Source: a virus. Taken from it: DNA of 55,328 bases. Below, in pieces: positions 40,927 through 49,215 of the stretch (its first letter is position 1; each line of letters starts with the position of its first letter). The DNA lies in the IMG/VR virus record IMGVR_UViG_3300049491_000841, positions 1 through 55,328 of that record, one strand, 5' to 3'. Under the pieces are notes generated by a model. That model made no database searches. It had not been told where the DNA came from and saw only the letters and a list, made by a program, of their open reading frames with translations. A program made the position numbers and the translations under genes.

Positions 40927-41222
40927 AAAAAATACTAATCGGTATATGGGCATCCTACGGACTGTGTTGGATCGTCCTTGTTGTATTCATGGTTGTTTCG
41001 CTTAAGGCCCAGCAAGCACCTGGACCAAATCCAGGACCATCTATTTCACCGCCACAAGGAAAAACCATCTCCACTAACGCTCCGCCGATAAAACTGTTTG
41101 GTCCTGTGGTTTCCATCAAAGTTGCGCCTGGCGTCGTTGTCACAATTACAGCAGAAAACCAATTCTCCATCGGCCAAGCTCGCCAATGGCTTCGGCAGGC
41201 GTCTACGAATCCTTTGAAGTGA
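40923..41222 (+). CDS. Small membrane-anchored protein with Pro-rich linker
   Basis: 99 residues. N-terminal membrane anchor (IWASYGLCWIVLVVFMVVSL), then a proline/glycine linker (QQAPGPNPGPSISPPQG), then a beta-rich domain. Layout resembles inner-membrane spanin or other cell-envelope proteins. A lysis role is only a suggestion. Confidence 0.5.
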   Translation: MKKILIGIWASYGLCWIVLVVFMVVSLKAQQAPGPNPGPSISPPQGKTISTNAPPIKLFGPVVSIKVAPGVVVTITAENQFSIGQARQWLRQASTNPLK

Positions 41223-41239
41223 AGGGAGGTGATGTGGAC

Positions 41240-41335
41240 ATGATGATCTTATTCCTAAGCCTGACTTTCACGCTTATCCAGGTTTGTATCAATCTCGACC
41301 GGGGGCAATCGCATCCGGTAAAAAACACGCTTTAG
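41240..41335 (+). CDS. Tiny membrane peptide
   Basis: 31 residues from the ATG at 41240 after a strong GGGAGG site (41224-41229). A hydrophobic core (MMILFLSLTFTLIQVCINLD) is followed by a basic tail. Its TAG lies directly before the ATG at 41336, so it may act as a translational leader for the next gene. Confidence 0.4.
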   Translation: MMILFLSLTFTLIQVCINLDRGQSHPVKNTL

Positions 41336-43546
41336 ATGTTCTTTCGTCTTGTCATCTCAATCCTCGCAGTGTGCCTTCCAGCCAGCGCGGCCACCATTCA
41401 AGCCAATTCGCCTTCGCGCGTTGACGTTGCATCCGCGGTGGCTGTAGCGGTCACTGGCGACACGGTTAATGTGCCCGCAGGATTGGCAGTATGGACAAGC
41501 AACCTTCAAATCATTGGCAAGGGAATCACTTTGCGCGGTGCAGGCACCAACGGCACAATCATCGTGGACGAGAACCCAACCGCTCGCGTCAACCAGCCAT
41601 CCCTTTTCGACATCACTTGGCAGGGCACGAATGGCGGAATGTTCGATCTGAGCGGGTTTCAGTTTCGCGGAGGTACCAACCAGACCACGACCCTGATTAC
41701 TGGAGCGATTAGAATTGTCGCCTCCAACAACATGACCAACGATAGCGTCTGGAGGGTGCATGGCAATTTGTGGAGCAAGATATGGGGTCGCCCGATGCAG
41801 ATTCGCGCTTGGAGTGGACTGGTGGACAGCAACTACTTTGACTTGATCCAGGGACAGTCAGGGATGGCCAACGACAATCGGATCGTCGCCAGCGAGCAAG
41901 GCGACAGAGCATGGAACCGGGCAGTACCTTGGGGAACCACAAACCTTGTTTACTTTGAACACAACCAGATCATCTGTCCAGGTGGTTCGAAAGCTCTGAT
42001 CGACGGGTTTGCAGGTTCTCGTTATGTTGTTCGTTACAACAATATTCTAAACCGATCAGCGGAAAATCATGGTACTGAAAGTACTCAACGCGCTCGATCC
42101 GGTCGATCAATGGAGGTTTACGGGAACACCTTCACTCACACAGGCGGAGCATCGGGCGAATACTGCGTTCTCTTTCGAGGTGGCAGCGGTTTGGTGTTTA
42201 GCAATTCGGTTGTGGGCGCATGGCCCGGGTTCCTCAAGATGGTTTACTTTTTGTCGCTCGAATCTCACGCTCCTTGGAATGCAGCCAACGGCACGAACGT
42301 TTGGGACTTGAACGTCGCTGGGGGGCCGTTTGAAACTGGCACACACACCGGACCAGACGGCAGCGCCGATCTCGTGGACAACACGAAGACTTGGACTTCC
42401 AACCAGTGGCAGCAATACAGCGTCATTGACTACTCTCAGACTTTCACAAACGCAGGGTCAATCCAGAACTTCTCTGGATTGATCAGTGGAAACACATCCA
42501 CAACCATCACCATTGACCCGCCGCAGCCAACAATCGAGCAGTGGACGTGGAACACTGGAGACATTTATCGACTGTGGCGCGTGGACATCGGCTTGGATGC
42601 TCCTGGAAGGGGTTCAGGTGCTCTGCTATCCGGGGGAAACAGCACCACCCCGCCTACGCCCACCATCTGGCCTGGAGAGATAGATGAACCAATCCACTAC
42701 TGGGCGAACACGGGTGTTTCAACCGTGGCTTCCGGGCTTTATCCCATCGTCGCAGGCCGCGATTACACCAACTCGCCACTCGCTGGTTATGTGCCTCTGG
42801 TTGATCCACACCCGTTGGCAGGCGGAACGAACGTTCCTCCTCCGCCACCTCCCCCCACGATGCTCGCCTTCAACCAGCAGCCCACAACCGCAGTTGAAAA
42901 TACTGTCATCACACCGCCTGTGACAGTGCTCGTGCAAGACGACAACGGACAAACCGTGACGACCAGCAGTGCGGTGGTGACGATTGCGATTAGCGCCAAT
43001 CCGGCTAGTGGCCTCCTGAGTGGCACCAAGATCGTTGCAGCTTCGAGCGGCGTGGCGACTTTCGGAGACCTCTCCATCGACAACGCAGGCGTCGGTTACA
43101 CCTTGTCCGTAACTAGCCCTGGCCTGGCTGGTCGCACCAGCGCATCCTTTGACATCACCAGTGCCATTGCGCCACCGTCACAGCTAATCCTCGCCCAGCA
43201 GCCCACTGATGCCCTCACTAACGCGGTTATCTCCCCGCCCATCACGGTCAAGATCGCAGACGCCAACGGAGCGCAGACCTCCTCCACAGCCAACGTGACA
43301 GTGAGCATCGGCGCTAATCCAGGAGGAGGAAGCTTCATCCCAGGCAGCACTTTGGTTCAAGCCGCAGTCAACGGCCTAGCCACTTTCAACGATCTTGGCA
43401 TCGACAACTTCGGGACAAACTACACCCTCAACTTTGTCTCCGGGGTGCTTACCGGTACCAACAGCACCCCTTTCAATATTTACGTGACACCCCCCGTTCC
43501 GCCTGTCATCCGCAGACCTCCAGGCCCTTTGATATTGATCTTATGA
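41336..43546 (+). CDS. Secreted beta-helix protein with two tandem Ig-like domains
   Basis: 736 residues. Signal peptide 1-19 (FFRLVISILAVCLPASA). Residues 20-490 resemble a right-handed parallel beta-helix (GITLRGAGTNGTIIVDENP, MFDLSGFQFRGG, YVVRYNNILNRS), the fold of pectate-lyase-like enzymes and tailspikes. A proline run (about 500-507) precedes two homologous Ig-like domains (508-600, 617-720; QQPT..., ITPPVTV/ISPPITV). The C-terminus PPGPLILIL is shared with the next protein. A glycan-degrading or glycan-binding exported protein is plausible; no catalytic residues were identified. Confidence 0.7.
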   Translation: MFFRLVISILAVCLPASAATIQANSPSRVDVASAVAVAVTGDTVNVPAGLAVWTSNLQIIGKGITLRGAGTNGTIIVDENPTARVNQPSLFDITWQGTNGGMFDLSGFQFRGGTNQTTTLITGAIRIVASNNMTNDSVWRVHGNLWSKIWGRPMQIRAWSGLVDSNYFDLIQGQSGMANDNRIVASEQGDRAWNRAVPWGTTNLVYFEHNQIICPGGSKALIDGFAGSRYVVRYNNILNRSAENHGTESTQRARSGRSMEVYGNTFTHTGGASGEYCVLFRGGSGLVFSNSVVGAWPGFLKMVYFLSLESHAPWNAANGTNVWDLNVAGGPFETGTHTGPDGSADLVDNTKTWTSNQWQQYSVIDYSQTFTNAGSIQNFSGLISGNTSTTITIDPPQPTIEQWTWNTGDIYRLWRVDIGLDAPGRGSGALLSGGNSTTPPTPTIWPGEIDEPIHYWANTGVSTVASGLYPIVAGRDYTNSPLAGYVPLVDPHPLAGGTNVPPPPPPPTMLAFNQQPTTAVENTVITPPVTVLVQDDNGQTVTTSSAVVTIAISANPASGLLSGTKIVAASSGVATFGDLSIDNAGVGYTLSVTSPGLAGRTSASFDITSAIAPPSQLILAQQPTDALTNAVISPPITVKIADANGAQTSSTANVTVSIGANPGGGSFIPGSTLVQAAVNGLATFNDLGIDNFGTNYTLNFVSGVLTGTNSTPFNIYVTPPVPPVIRRPPGPLILIL

Positions 43547-44286
43547 GATACAAAAAACGAGATCACACAGATGCTCGAATCGCTATAGCGGTTGCCCGTT
43601 GGTATCGCAGAATAAGCGGAGAAAAGGACATCACCACTGAAGCCCTGGCTTGCCAAATGATAGGTCGAGGAAAGTCGGCGATGAACTCTTTGCGAAGAAT
43701 AGTTTACGGATTACCCATTGTTGTCCTGCTCTCATGCTCTATTGCTAGCGGTGCCACGCTCTCATTTGCTTGGGGTCAGGCTGACATAGGCACGACTGGA
43801 TATAACCTATACGGAGTCCTTGGGTCAGTCACCAACCGATTGGGATTCACCACAGGGATCGACTCCACCAACATCACTGTCAACGTCAGTCCCAACGGAA
43901 ATTGGAAGTTCCAAGCAACCGCGATCTACGGTGATGTGGGAGAATCAGCCCCCAACGCCGCCCTGACGGTGTTCGTGCAAGCTGCTCCCGCGCCTTCCGT
44001 ATTCCAGCCACTTACCACTCGTGTTGGAAGCACCTACAATGCCTCGATCTCCTGGTCCTCCGCCTTGCACGACTACTATGTCACCAACTATATTGCTCGG
44101 CTGACCAAGCAGGGTATCACTCAGACCGTGACAACGACAGCCACCAGCACCACTTTTACCGGCCTTACCGCGGGACGATACGATTTCTCGGTCGTGGGCG
44201 TCAACATGACCGGAGAAGGACTTCCCGGACTGCGCTCGTTCAACATCACCGGAGGACCTCCTGGACCTCTAAAACTGATCCAATGA
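43543..44286 (+). CDS. Secreted fibronectin-III-like protein
   Basis: 247 residues from the ATGA-coupled ATG at 43543; an internal ATG at 43681 would give 201 residues starting directly with a signal peptide (SLRRIVYGLPIVVLLSCSIA, cleaved after SGA). The mature part contains two fibronectin-III-like units (FAWGQADIGTTGYNLY, ATSTTFTGLTAGRYDFSVVG). Ends PPGPLKLIQ, like the preceding protein. If the upstream start is used, the first 46 residues form a basic cytoplasmic segment before the membrane helix. Confidence 0.6.
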   Translation: MRYKKRDHTDARIAIAVARWYRRISGEKDITTEALACQMIGRGKSAMNSLRRIVYGLPIVVLLSCSIASGATLSFAWGQADIGTTGYNLYGVLGSVTNRLGFTTGIDSTNITVNVSPNGNWKFQATAIYGDVGESAPNAALTVFVQAAPAPSVFQPLTTRVGSTYNASISWSSALHDYYVTNYIARLTKQGITQTVTTTATSTTFTGLTAGRYDFSVVGVNMTGEGLPGLRSFNITGGPPGPLKLIQ

Positions 44287-44305
44287 ACCAGGCGAAGGTA
44301 CTGCC

Positions 44306-44533
44306 ATGAAATATTGGAATAAATCTGAACCTGGATCAGATGCCATTCCGTTGCGATGTGTTTACCTCCACAAAGTGACCGGTATCTGTTTTTGCCCAGC
44401 AGACCTTACTCGCTTAAGCTTGATCGAACTCAAAAATGCAGAAGAGCGCGCGGAAGAAACGTTTGGAAAAGAAGATGTCGCCGAAGCGGTAGTAGATTGG
44501 CTAAATTCTTGGGACGTGGTATTCGTGGCTTGA
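44306..44533 (+). CDS. Small hypothetical protein
   Basis: 75 residues. N-terminal beta part with two cysteines (LRCVYLHKVTGICFCP), then an acidic helix (LKNAEERAEETFGKEDVAEA). No family recognised. Confidence 0.5.
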   Translation: MKYWNKSEPGSDAIPLRCVYLHKVTGICFCPADLTRLSLIELKNAEERAEETFGKEDVAEAVVDWLNSWDVVFVA

Positions 44534-44536
44534 AAA

Positions 44537-44737
44537 GTGGGAAGATACTGGAGAACTCTAAAGGACGCCGTGAACTATTACGTTCAGGAAGGATTTGTCG
44601 TCGGGACCGCAGAATGCAAAAAATGCGGGAACGTTTTCAAGAGCGTGCATGAACCCGGCACGCAAGATTCCGCTTTGGAGTGTCCTAAGTGCGGGGCGGA
44701 AAGTTCTGTTTTTACTGTTCTGAAACCCAACCAATGA
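44537..44737 (+). CDS. Small zinc-ribbon protein
   Basis: 66 residues, GTG start. CKKCGNVF (27-34) and CPKCGAES (49-56) form a standard CxxC...CxxC zinc ribbon. Possibly a nucleic-acid-binding or regulatory protein. Confidence 0.6.
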   Translation: MGRYWRTLKDAVNYYVQEGFVVGTAECKKCGNVFKSVHEPGTQDSALECPKCGAESSVFTVLKPNQ

Positions 44738-44748
44738 AATCCATGAAA

Positions 44749-44809
44749 ATTGCTGACGGGGTGAAAACCCCATTGCCTTTTCTCGCGCCGCTCGATACAC
44801 TTCAGCAAT
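44749..44809 (+). ncRNA. Small structured element with GNRA hairpin
   Basis: ATTGCTGA (44749-44756) pairs perfectly with TCAGCAAT (44802-44809), enclosing GGGGT-GAAA-ACCCC, a stem capped by a GNRA tetraloop. The right arm overlaps an ATG at 44808 that opens a 78-codon frame of doubtful coding value. Could be a cis-regulatory RNA; no known class recognised. Confidence 0.35.
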
Positions 44810-44952
44810 GCACGAAGCCGAACTTAGCGTGAACTTCAAGGGGAACTTAAAACATCTTCGAGAATTTCTCTGCGGACTGTTCTGCTGCTGCAATCAAACC
44901 CTGGCTGGATACGATTGGAAAATCGGGCAGCCACAACCGAAAGAAAAATCGC

Positions 44953-45279
44953 ATGGCACACTTCAACCTTCAGGTCGACACGACCCAAAAGATCAACGTT
45001 ACACTCACGAATCCCGGCGACGGTCCACCGGTGTGGGCAGTTGAATCGGGCGACTCAACTCTTCAACAAATCTCCGACCTATCCGCTGACTTTGTGTCAG
45101 CAGACGTACCTGGAGAAACGATTTATTCCGTCAAAGGAACCCGCGGCGGTGCTCTGGTCAGCGATAGCTTCACGCTGACCGTCGTTCCGGCCCCGCCTGA
45201 ACAAAGCTTTGACCCTATCTTTGGCACTCCCGTCCCAAAGAATGCCACCGCTGGCGCTGGCGCTCGCGCTAAGAAGTAA
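44953..45279 (+). CDS. Single Ig-like domain protein
   Basis: 108 residues. Beta-sandwich pattern (TLTNPGDGPPVWAVESGDST, SDSFTLTVVPAP) typical of stand-alone Ig-like domains in phage virions; the C-terminal 30 residues are an Ala/Gly/Lys tail. No signal peptide. Could decorate the capsid or a fibre. Confidence 0.6.
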   Translation: MAHFNLQVDTTQKINVTLTNPGDGPPVWAVESGDSTLQQISDLSADFVSADVPGETIYSVKGTRGGALVSDSFTLTVVPAPPEQSFDPIFGTPVPKNATAGAGARAKK

Positions 45280-45284
45280 TCATC

Positions 45285-45443
45285 GTGAACCGACCACGTT
45301 TCGATAGCATAGCGATTCCAATCGTGGTGCTATTGTGCGTGGTCGTTACTATCGTTTTCGCCTGGTGCACGGGTTGTTTTGACGAGGGCAACGCCCAACC
45401 CGTGCCTCACACACAATTCAGCCTTCGAGAACTTATATCGTAA
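45285..45443 (+). CDS. Small membrane or lipoprotein-like peptide
   Basis: 52 residues, GTG start six bases after the previous stop. Basic start, membrane segment (IAIPIVVLLCVVVTIVFAW), then CTGC, which could serve as a lipobox-like site, and a short periplasmic tail. Lies before a holin-like gene. Confidence 0.45.
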   Translation: MNRPRFDSIAIPIVVLLCVVVTIVFAWCTGCFDEGNAQPVPHTQFSLRELIS

Positions 45444-45493
45444 CATTTCTAGACCTCTGGTAGATACTCTTATGACAACAGCGATTTGCACTT

Positions 45494-45787
45494 ATGACAT
45501 TGACGGAAGGATTGCAGTTAATTGTTGCCCTGGTGAGTATCTTCGGAGGGATATTGAGCCTTGGAATAGGCATCACCAAGCACAAGCGTACCTTTATCCG
45601 AATTTCGGGCCAGTTCTTAATTTGGACCGGTTCGCTGGCCATCGCAGGTTACGCCAGCGGCGCCACCTCGCTTTATACCATGCCTTCAAAGTCCACTCCG
45701 GTAGCGCTTCCAACCGCGATTTGCTTTGTGGTAGTGGGGGCGAATCTGCTAGTGTTGTCCAACCTTAAACCCGGAACAAAATTATGA
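45494..45787 (+). CDS. Holin-like membrane protein
   Basis: 97 residues with three hydrophobic stretches (LQLIVALVSIFGGILSLGIG, about 6-25; GQFLIWTGSLAIAGYASGA, about 39-57; ALPTAICFVVVGANLLVL, about 71-89). Size and three-span layout fit class I holins. It overlaps the start of a lipoprotein gene (ATGA), as in lysis cassettes. No endolysin was found nearby, so the lysis role is tentative. Confidence 0.5.
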   Translation: MTLTEGLQLIVALVSIFGGILSLGIGITKHKRTFIRISGQFLIWTGSLAIAGYASGATSLYTMPSKSTPVALPTAICFVVVGANLLVLSNLKPGTKL

Positions 45788-45984
45788 TTCGAACCAGCGC
45801 TTCCATACTTGCCATAGTCTCTCTCTTCATTCTCACGGGTTGTATGTCCATAACCAAACTCGAAAAAGAACTCGCCAAGGACCCCGCGGCTGTTCACCTG
45901 GAAGTTCGAAGCATCTACGGGATTGTAATTCTGGACAGGAACTTTCCTTCCGATACCAATTCGGTAGTAACGCGCCATAGATAA
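45784..45984 (+). CDS. Small lipoprotein
   Basis: 66 residues. A lipoprotein signal (MIRTSASILAIVSLFILTGC) with lipobox LTGC and Cys at 20. The mature part (TKLEKELAKDPAAVHLEVRS, IYGIVILDR) matches small phage lipoproteins found near lysis and terminase genes, possibly outer-membrane spanin-like. Start coupled to the holin-like gene. Confidence 0.65.
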   Translation: MIRTSASILAIVSLFILTGCMSITKLEKELAKDPAAVHLEVRSIYGIVILDRNFPSDTNSVVTRHR

Positions 45985-45989
45985 AATCA

Positions 45990-48011
45990 GTGCCTCGCAC
46001 CAAGTTTCCTCCCACTCCCGCGCTCAAACTCCCGGAAGATCCTGTTCACATCTCTTGCAAGCCTGCCAAACCTAAAGTGCCAAAGGCGGTGCCTGTGGAG
46101 AGCCAAAAGCTTGACCCGGCTCCCGGCGAGAAGCCAAAAACTCTCCATACTTTCAAATACGGCTACCGTTCCACTATCCCGGTGCCTGAATGGACCCTGG
46201 AAGCCACGGCTTTCTGCCAAGGACGCACCCCAGCTAACGGCGGATTAGGACGCTTTCAGCACCTTTATAACTGGCTATCTCTCACCTGGCCCAAGGAAAT
46301 CCAGCCCGACCGATGGAACCCTTGGACCGAGCGTACCATTCGCGCACTTTGTTCTGATGAAGATGCCCAGATCATAGGTTCATCCCGCGTCAAGGTCACA
46401 TGCCTGACTGGAAACGCTGCCGCAAGCAAAACCCACACGGCGGGCATGTATGCCTTTTGTTATTGGGCATGTTCTCCCCACAATACCATTGTGATGATCA
46501 CATCCACGACCAAAGGTATGGTGAAGTCGCGTATTTGGCCTGTGATTCAGCACATGCACGACACAGCTCGAACGGGGGACAAAGGAGACACTCCTTGGAA
46601 GGCGTTCAACAAGGTGGACTCTCAAACCACAATCAAGTTTATCCCTCAAGGCACCGACTCCAGCAACGAAAAGAACGCGATCTTCGGCATGGCTGTGGAC
46701 CGGGGAGAGCTTCAAAAGTCCGCAGCTCGCTTGCGTGGACTTCACGACACTCGAATGCTGCTCATCATTGACGAAGCCAACGCCACTCCAGAAGCCATCT
46801 TCGAGACCATTCCAAACCAGCTCAAGGGATGCCAGAATCACGAAATCATAGTTATCGGAAATCCCATTTCGCACATGGATGCGCACGGACAAGCTTGCAC
46901 GCCCTCCGAAGGCTGGTCGATTGTTACCGAGTCCCGTCATCAATGGCGCACCAAAGGTGTTCAGAAATGGGAGCTGGCCCCCGGCACCTGCCTTCGATTC
47001 GACGGCAAGGAATCTCCCAATGTCAAGCTGGGACGGGATCAGTGGCCCTTTCTATTTACCTGCGCCGATTGGTACCGCGCCTGCGCCCCAGATAAGGAGC
47101 GTACCTTGGCCTATTGGTCGCAGTCTCGTGGCCTGTGGCCTCCTGACGGATTTTGCAACACCATCCTCAGCGAAGCCATGCTGGAGAAGTATGATCCGGT
47201 GAATGGCCTTCCGTTTCGCTGGCTCTCCCATCGTGCAGGAGTAGCTTTTTTAGACAGTGGTTTTGGCGGCGACGCATGCAAACTTGGATTCGCGGAATTT
47301 GGAGACATTGAAGGCGGTAAAACCGGCGTGCAGATTCTGGAGATCCTCGAAATTCAGTTCGATATTGCCGAAAAATCCGAAGTCATAGACTATATCATCG
47401 CTCGACGTTGCATCCAAGAGTGCAAGCGAAGAGGGATCGCTTCCAACTGCTTTGGCCTGGACCGCACCGGCACCGGTCGTGGCGTTGCCGCCATTATCTG
47501 CGCGGAATGGGCAGATGACATCGTGCAGGTTGAATATGGGTCAGTTGCCACTGAGCGTCCTTCCTCTACCGCCGATGGCCGTCCTTCGCGAGAAATCTAT
47601 TTCAACCGGGTCTGTGAGATGCACTGGAGTCTGCGCGAGTTCTTGGAAGCAGGTCAGCTTCGAGGAATTCCGATCCAAGCTCGCGTCGAGCTTTCTACCC
47701 GCGAGTACAGCATGGTCGGGCGCCGTTACAAGTTGGAATCCAAGGAGGATTACAAAAAGCGGGTCTCCACACACTCCCCCGATGACGGCGATGACGTGAC
47801 CGGCATTGTGGATGTGGTGCGTATGCGCGGCATCACTGCCCGCACTGCCAACACGGAATCCACCAACACAACATGGGAACACATGATCGAAACACAGGTT
47901 CAAGCCAGCGAGGAAGACTTGGGGCAGGAAAAGCCGTCGTTTTCCTACGCGCCTTCCGGAATCACGGATATGTTCGACAATGGCCTCGAACCTGTTGATT
48001 GGAGCGATTAA
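45990..48011 (+). CDS. terL: Terminase large subunit
   Basis: 673 residues, GTG start. The ATPase part has a Walker-A-like TGNAAASKT near residues 140-148 (the usual Gly before Lys is Ser) and Walker B LLIIDEAN near 257-264, then IVIGNP as motif III. The nuclease half shows acidic motifs FLDSGFGG, GLDRTGTGRG and DGDDVTGIVD for metal-dependent cleavage. It packages DNA into the prohead together with the portal. The N-terminal 70 residues are a Pro/Lys-rich extension. Downstream genes (48059-51615) form the packaging and portal unit. Confidence 0.9.
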   Translation: MPRTKFPPTPALKLPEDPVHISCKPAKPKVPKAVPVESQKLDPAPGEKPKTLHTFKYGYRSTIPVPEWTLEATAFCQGRTPANGGLGRFQHLYNWLSLTWPKEIQPDRWNPWTERTIRALCSDEDAQIIGSSRVKVTCLTGNAAASKTHTAGMYAFCYWACSPHNTIVMITSTTKGMVKSRIWPVIQHMHDTARTGDKGDTPWKAFNKVDSQTTIKFIPQGTDSSNEKNAIFGMAVDRGELQKSAARLRGLHDTRMLLIIDEANATPEAIFETIPNQLKGCQNHEIIVIGNPISHMDAHGQACTPSEGWSIVTESRHQWRTKGVQKWELAPGTCLRFDGKESPNVKLGRDQWPFLFTCADWYRACAPDKERTLAYWSQSRGLWPPDGFCNTILSEAMLEKYDPVNGLPFRWLSHRAGVAFLDSGFGGDACKLGFAEFGDIEGGKTGVQILEILEIQFDIAEKSEVIDYIIARRCIQECKRRGIASNCFGLDRTGTGRGVAAIICAEWADDIVQVEYGSVATERPSSTADGRPSREIYFNRVCEMHWSLREFLEAGQLRGIPIQARVELSTREYSMVGRRYKLESKEDYKKRVSTHSPDDGDDVTGIVDVVRMRGITARTANTESTNTTWEHMIETQVQASEEDLGQEKPSFSYAPSGITDMFDNGLEPVDWSD

Positions 48012-48058
48012 CACTCATTTCTGTTGCATTCAGCGCTCAAAACAGGTCAATTACAGCC

Positions 48059-48556
48059 GTGAATCAGCAGAACGAACCTGAAAAGTCGAAGTTCACGCCT
48101 GAAAACCTTCCTTCGATCACTCCCCCCGACCACGATCAGGTGGTCATAAAATATCCCAAGCAGCCTTTCGAGATTGGAAAGATCGTCGAGGATGGCAATC
48201 TCAAGCCGATCTGGGTTGATCCGAAGGATTTCATTCGCACCGGGGAGCAAAACGACCATCTGGCACACAATATCAAGTTTGGAAAACTGCAGGCTGCGAT
48301 GGAAACCGCCCGTCGCGACATTGCGGCTCGCGTTGAGGCATGGTTAGCGCGAGTCATGAAAGGAATCGCCCCTGTGACGGCCCTGGCAGATTCCGAAAAG
48401 CTTTCTGCATGGCTCCGAGATAACGACATCAATTACATTGAGGACACCAGCGTCAAAGGACTGCACAAGTTCAAGCTGCGCCGGGGTCAGGTGATAATCA
48501 GCGAATTCACCGCTGAACTTAAATTGGTCGATGCTTCGGATCATTCCACGAACTGA
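48059..48556 (+). CDS. Hypothetical protein between terminase and portal
   Basis: 165 residues from a GTG at 48059; an upstream TTG would overlap the terminase end. Two-part: a Pro-rich N-terminus (ENLPSITPPDHDQ), a beta segment (IVEDGNLKPIWVDPKDFIRT), and a helical-beta C-terminus (KLSAWLRDNDINYIED). No family recognised. Coupled to the next gene by TGATG. Confidence 0.5.
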   Translation: MNQQNEPEKSKFTPENLPSITPPDHDQVVIKYPKQPFEIGKIVEDGNLKPIWVDPKDFIRTGEQNDHLAHNIKFGKLQAAMETARRDIAARVEAWLARVMKGIAPVTALADSEKLSAWLRDNDINYIEDTSVKGLHKFKLRRGQVIISEFTAELKLVDASDHSTN

Positions 48557-49212
48557 TGTCAACTCGCCTCAACAACCCTTACGTTTCTCCCGCGGGAGGA
48601 TACTCCTACCACGTTAAGGAAACCGATCACTGGATACGCGGGAAGCCCTCGATGGATGCTCTGCGCACGGCTCTTGGATCTCATTGCCGAATTCACTCGC
48701 TTCCGCTGCCTTCAGTGGAGCAGATAGAGGAGCAGATGTGCTATGAGTTGGGCACAGCAGGCGCGAGCTGGTGTTCAGATCAACTTGGCCTGCCCGCCGA
48801 AGTAGATCCCGGTTCTCCCGACTGCGCCGGACTTACGTTCGCGTCGATCAAGCAAGGCACTATGACCCTGCTTCATGCCGCCACGGCCAAACGATGGGTT
48901 GATCGACCTGAAGCTGAACGCCGCGCCAAAGTATGCCTTGAAGGCGCACCGCAAGGAGCCTGCCCTCAGAACCGATCTGTTCCTGGGTGCAAAAGTTGCG
49001 CCATGCCTGCTATCACGGCGCTGGTGAATCGGGTTCGAGGAGACCGCCGCACCACCCTAGACGACAAACTTCATTCGTGTTGTCTGTGCGGGTGTCAGCT
49101 TTCCGCCAAGATTTGGGTGCCATTAGACATTTTGCTGGCTCATTCACCCGCGGCCCAAATTGAACGGTTCGAGACCAAAACTCCTTGGTGCTGGATGTTG
49201 GAGAAAGCTTGA
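48556..49212 (+). CDS. Cysteine-rich zinc-binding phage protein
   Basis: 218 residues. The C-terminal half has CPQNRSVPGCKSCAMPAITA, then LDDKLHSCCLCGCQLSAKIW, a multi-cysteine zinc module found in phage proteins coded beside packaging genes. The N-terminal half is alpha/beta (MDALRTALGSHCRIHSLPLP). Probable structural zinc sites; role unknown. Confidence 0.6.
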   Translation: MSTRLNNPYVSPAGGYSYHVKETDHWIRGKPSMDALRTALGSHCRIHSLPLPSVEQIEEQMCYELGTAGASWCSDQLGLPAEVDPGSPDCAGLTFASIKQGTMTLLHAATAKRWVDRPEAERRAKVCLEGAPQGACPQNRSVPGCKSCAMPAITALVNRVRGDRRTTLDDKLHSCCLCGCQLSAKIWVPLDILLAHSPAAQIERFETKTPWCWMLEKA

Positions 49213-49215
49213 TTT

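Noticed and set aside
44808-45044. 78-codon plus-strand frame
   Set aside because: Overlaps the better-supported Ig-like gene by 92 bases and turns Arg/His-rich there; only its first 45 codons look plausible.
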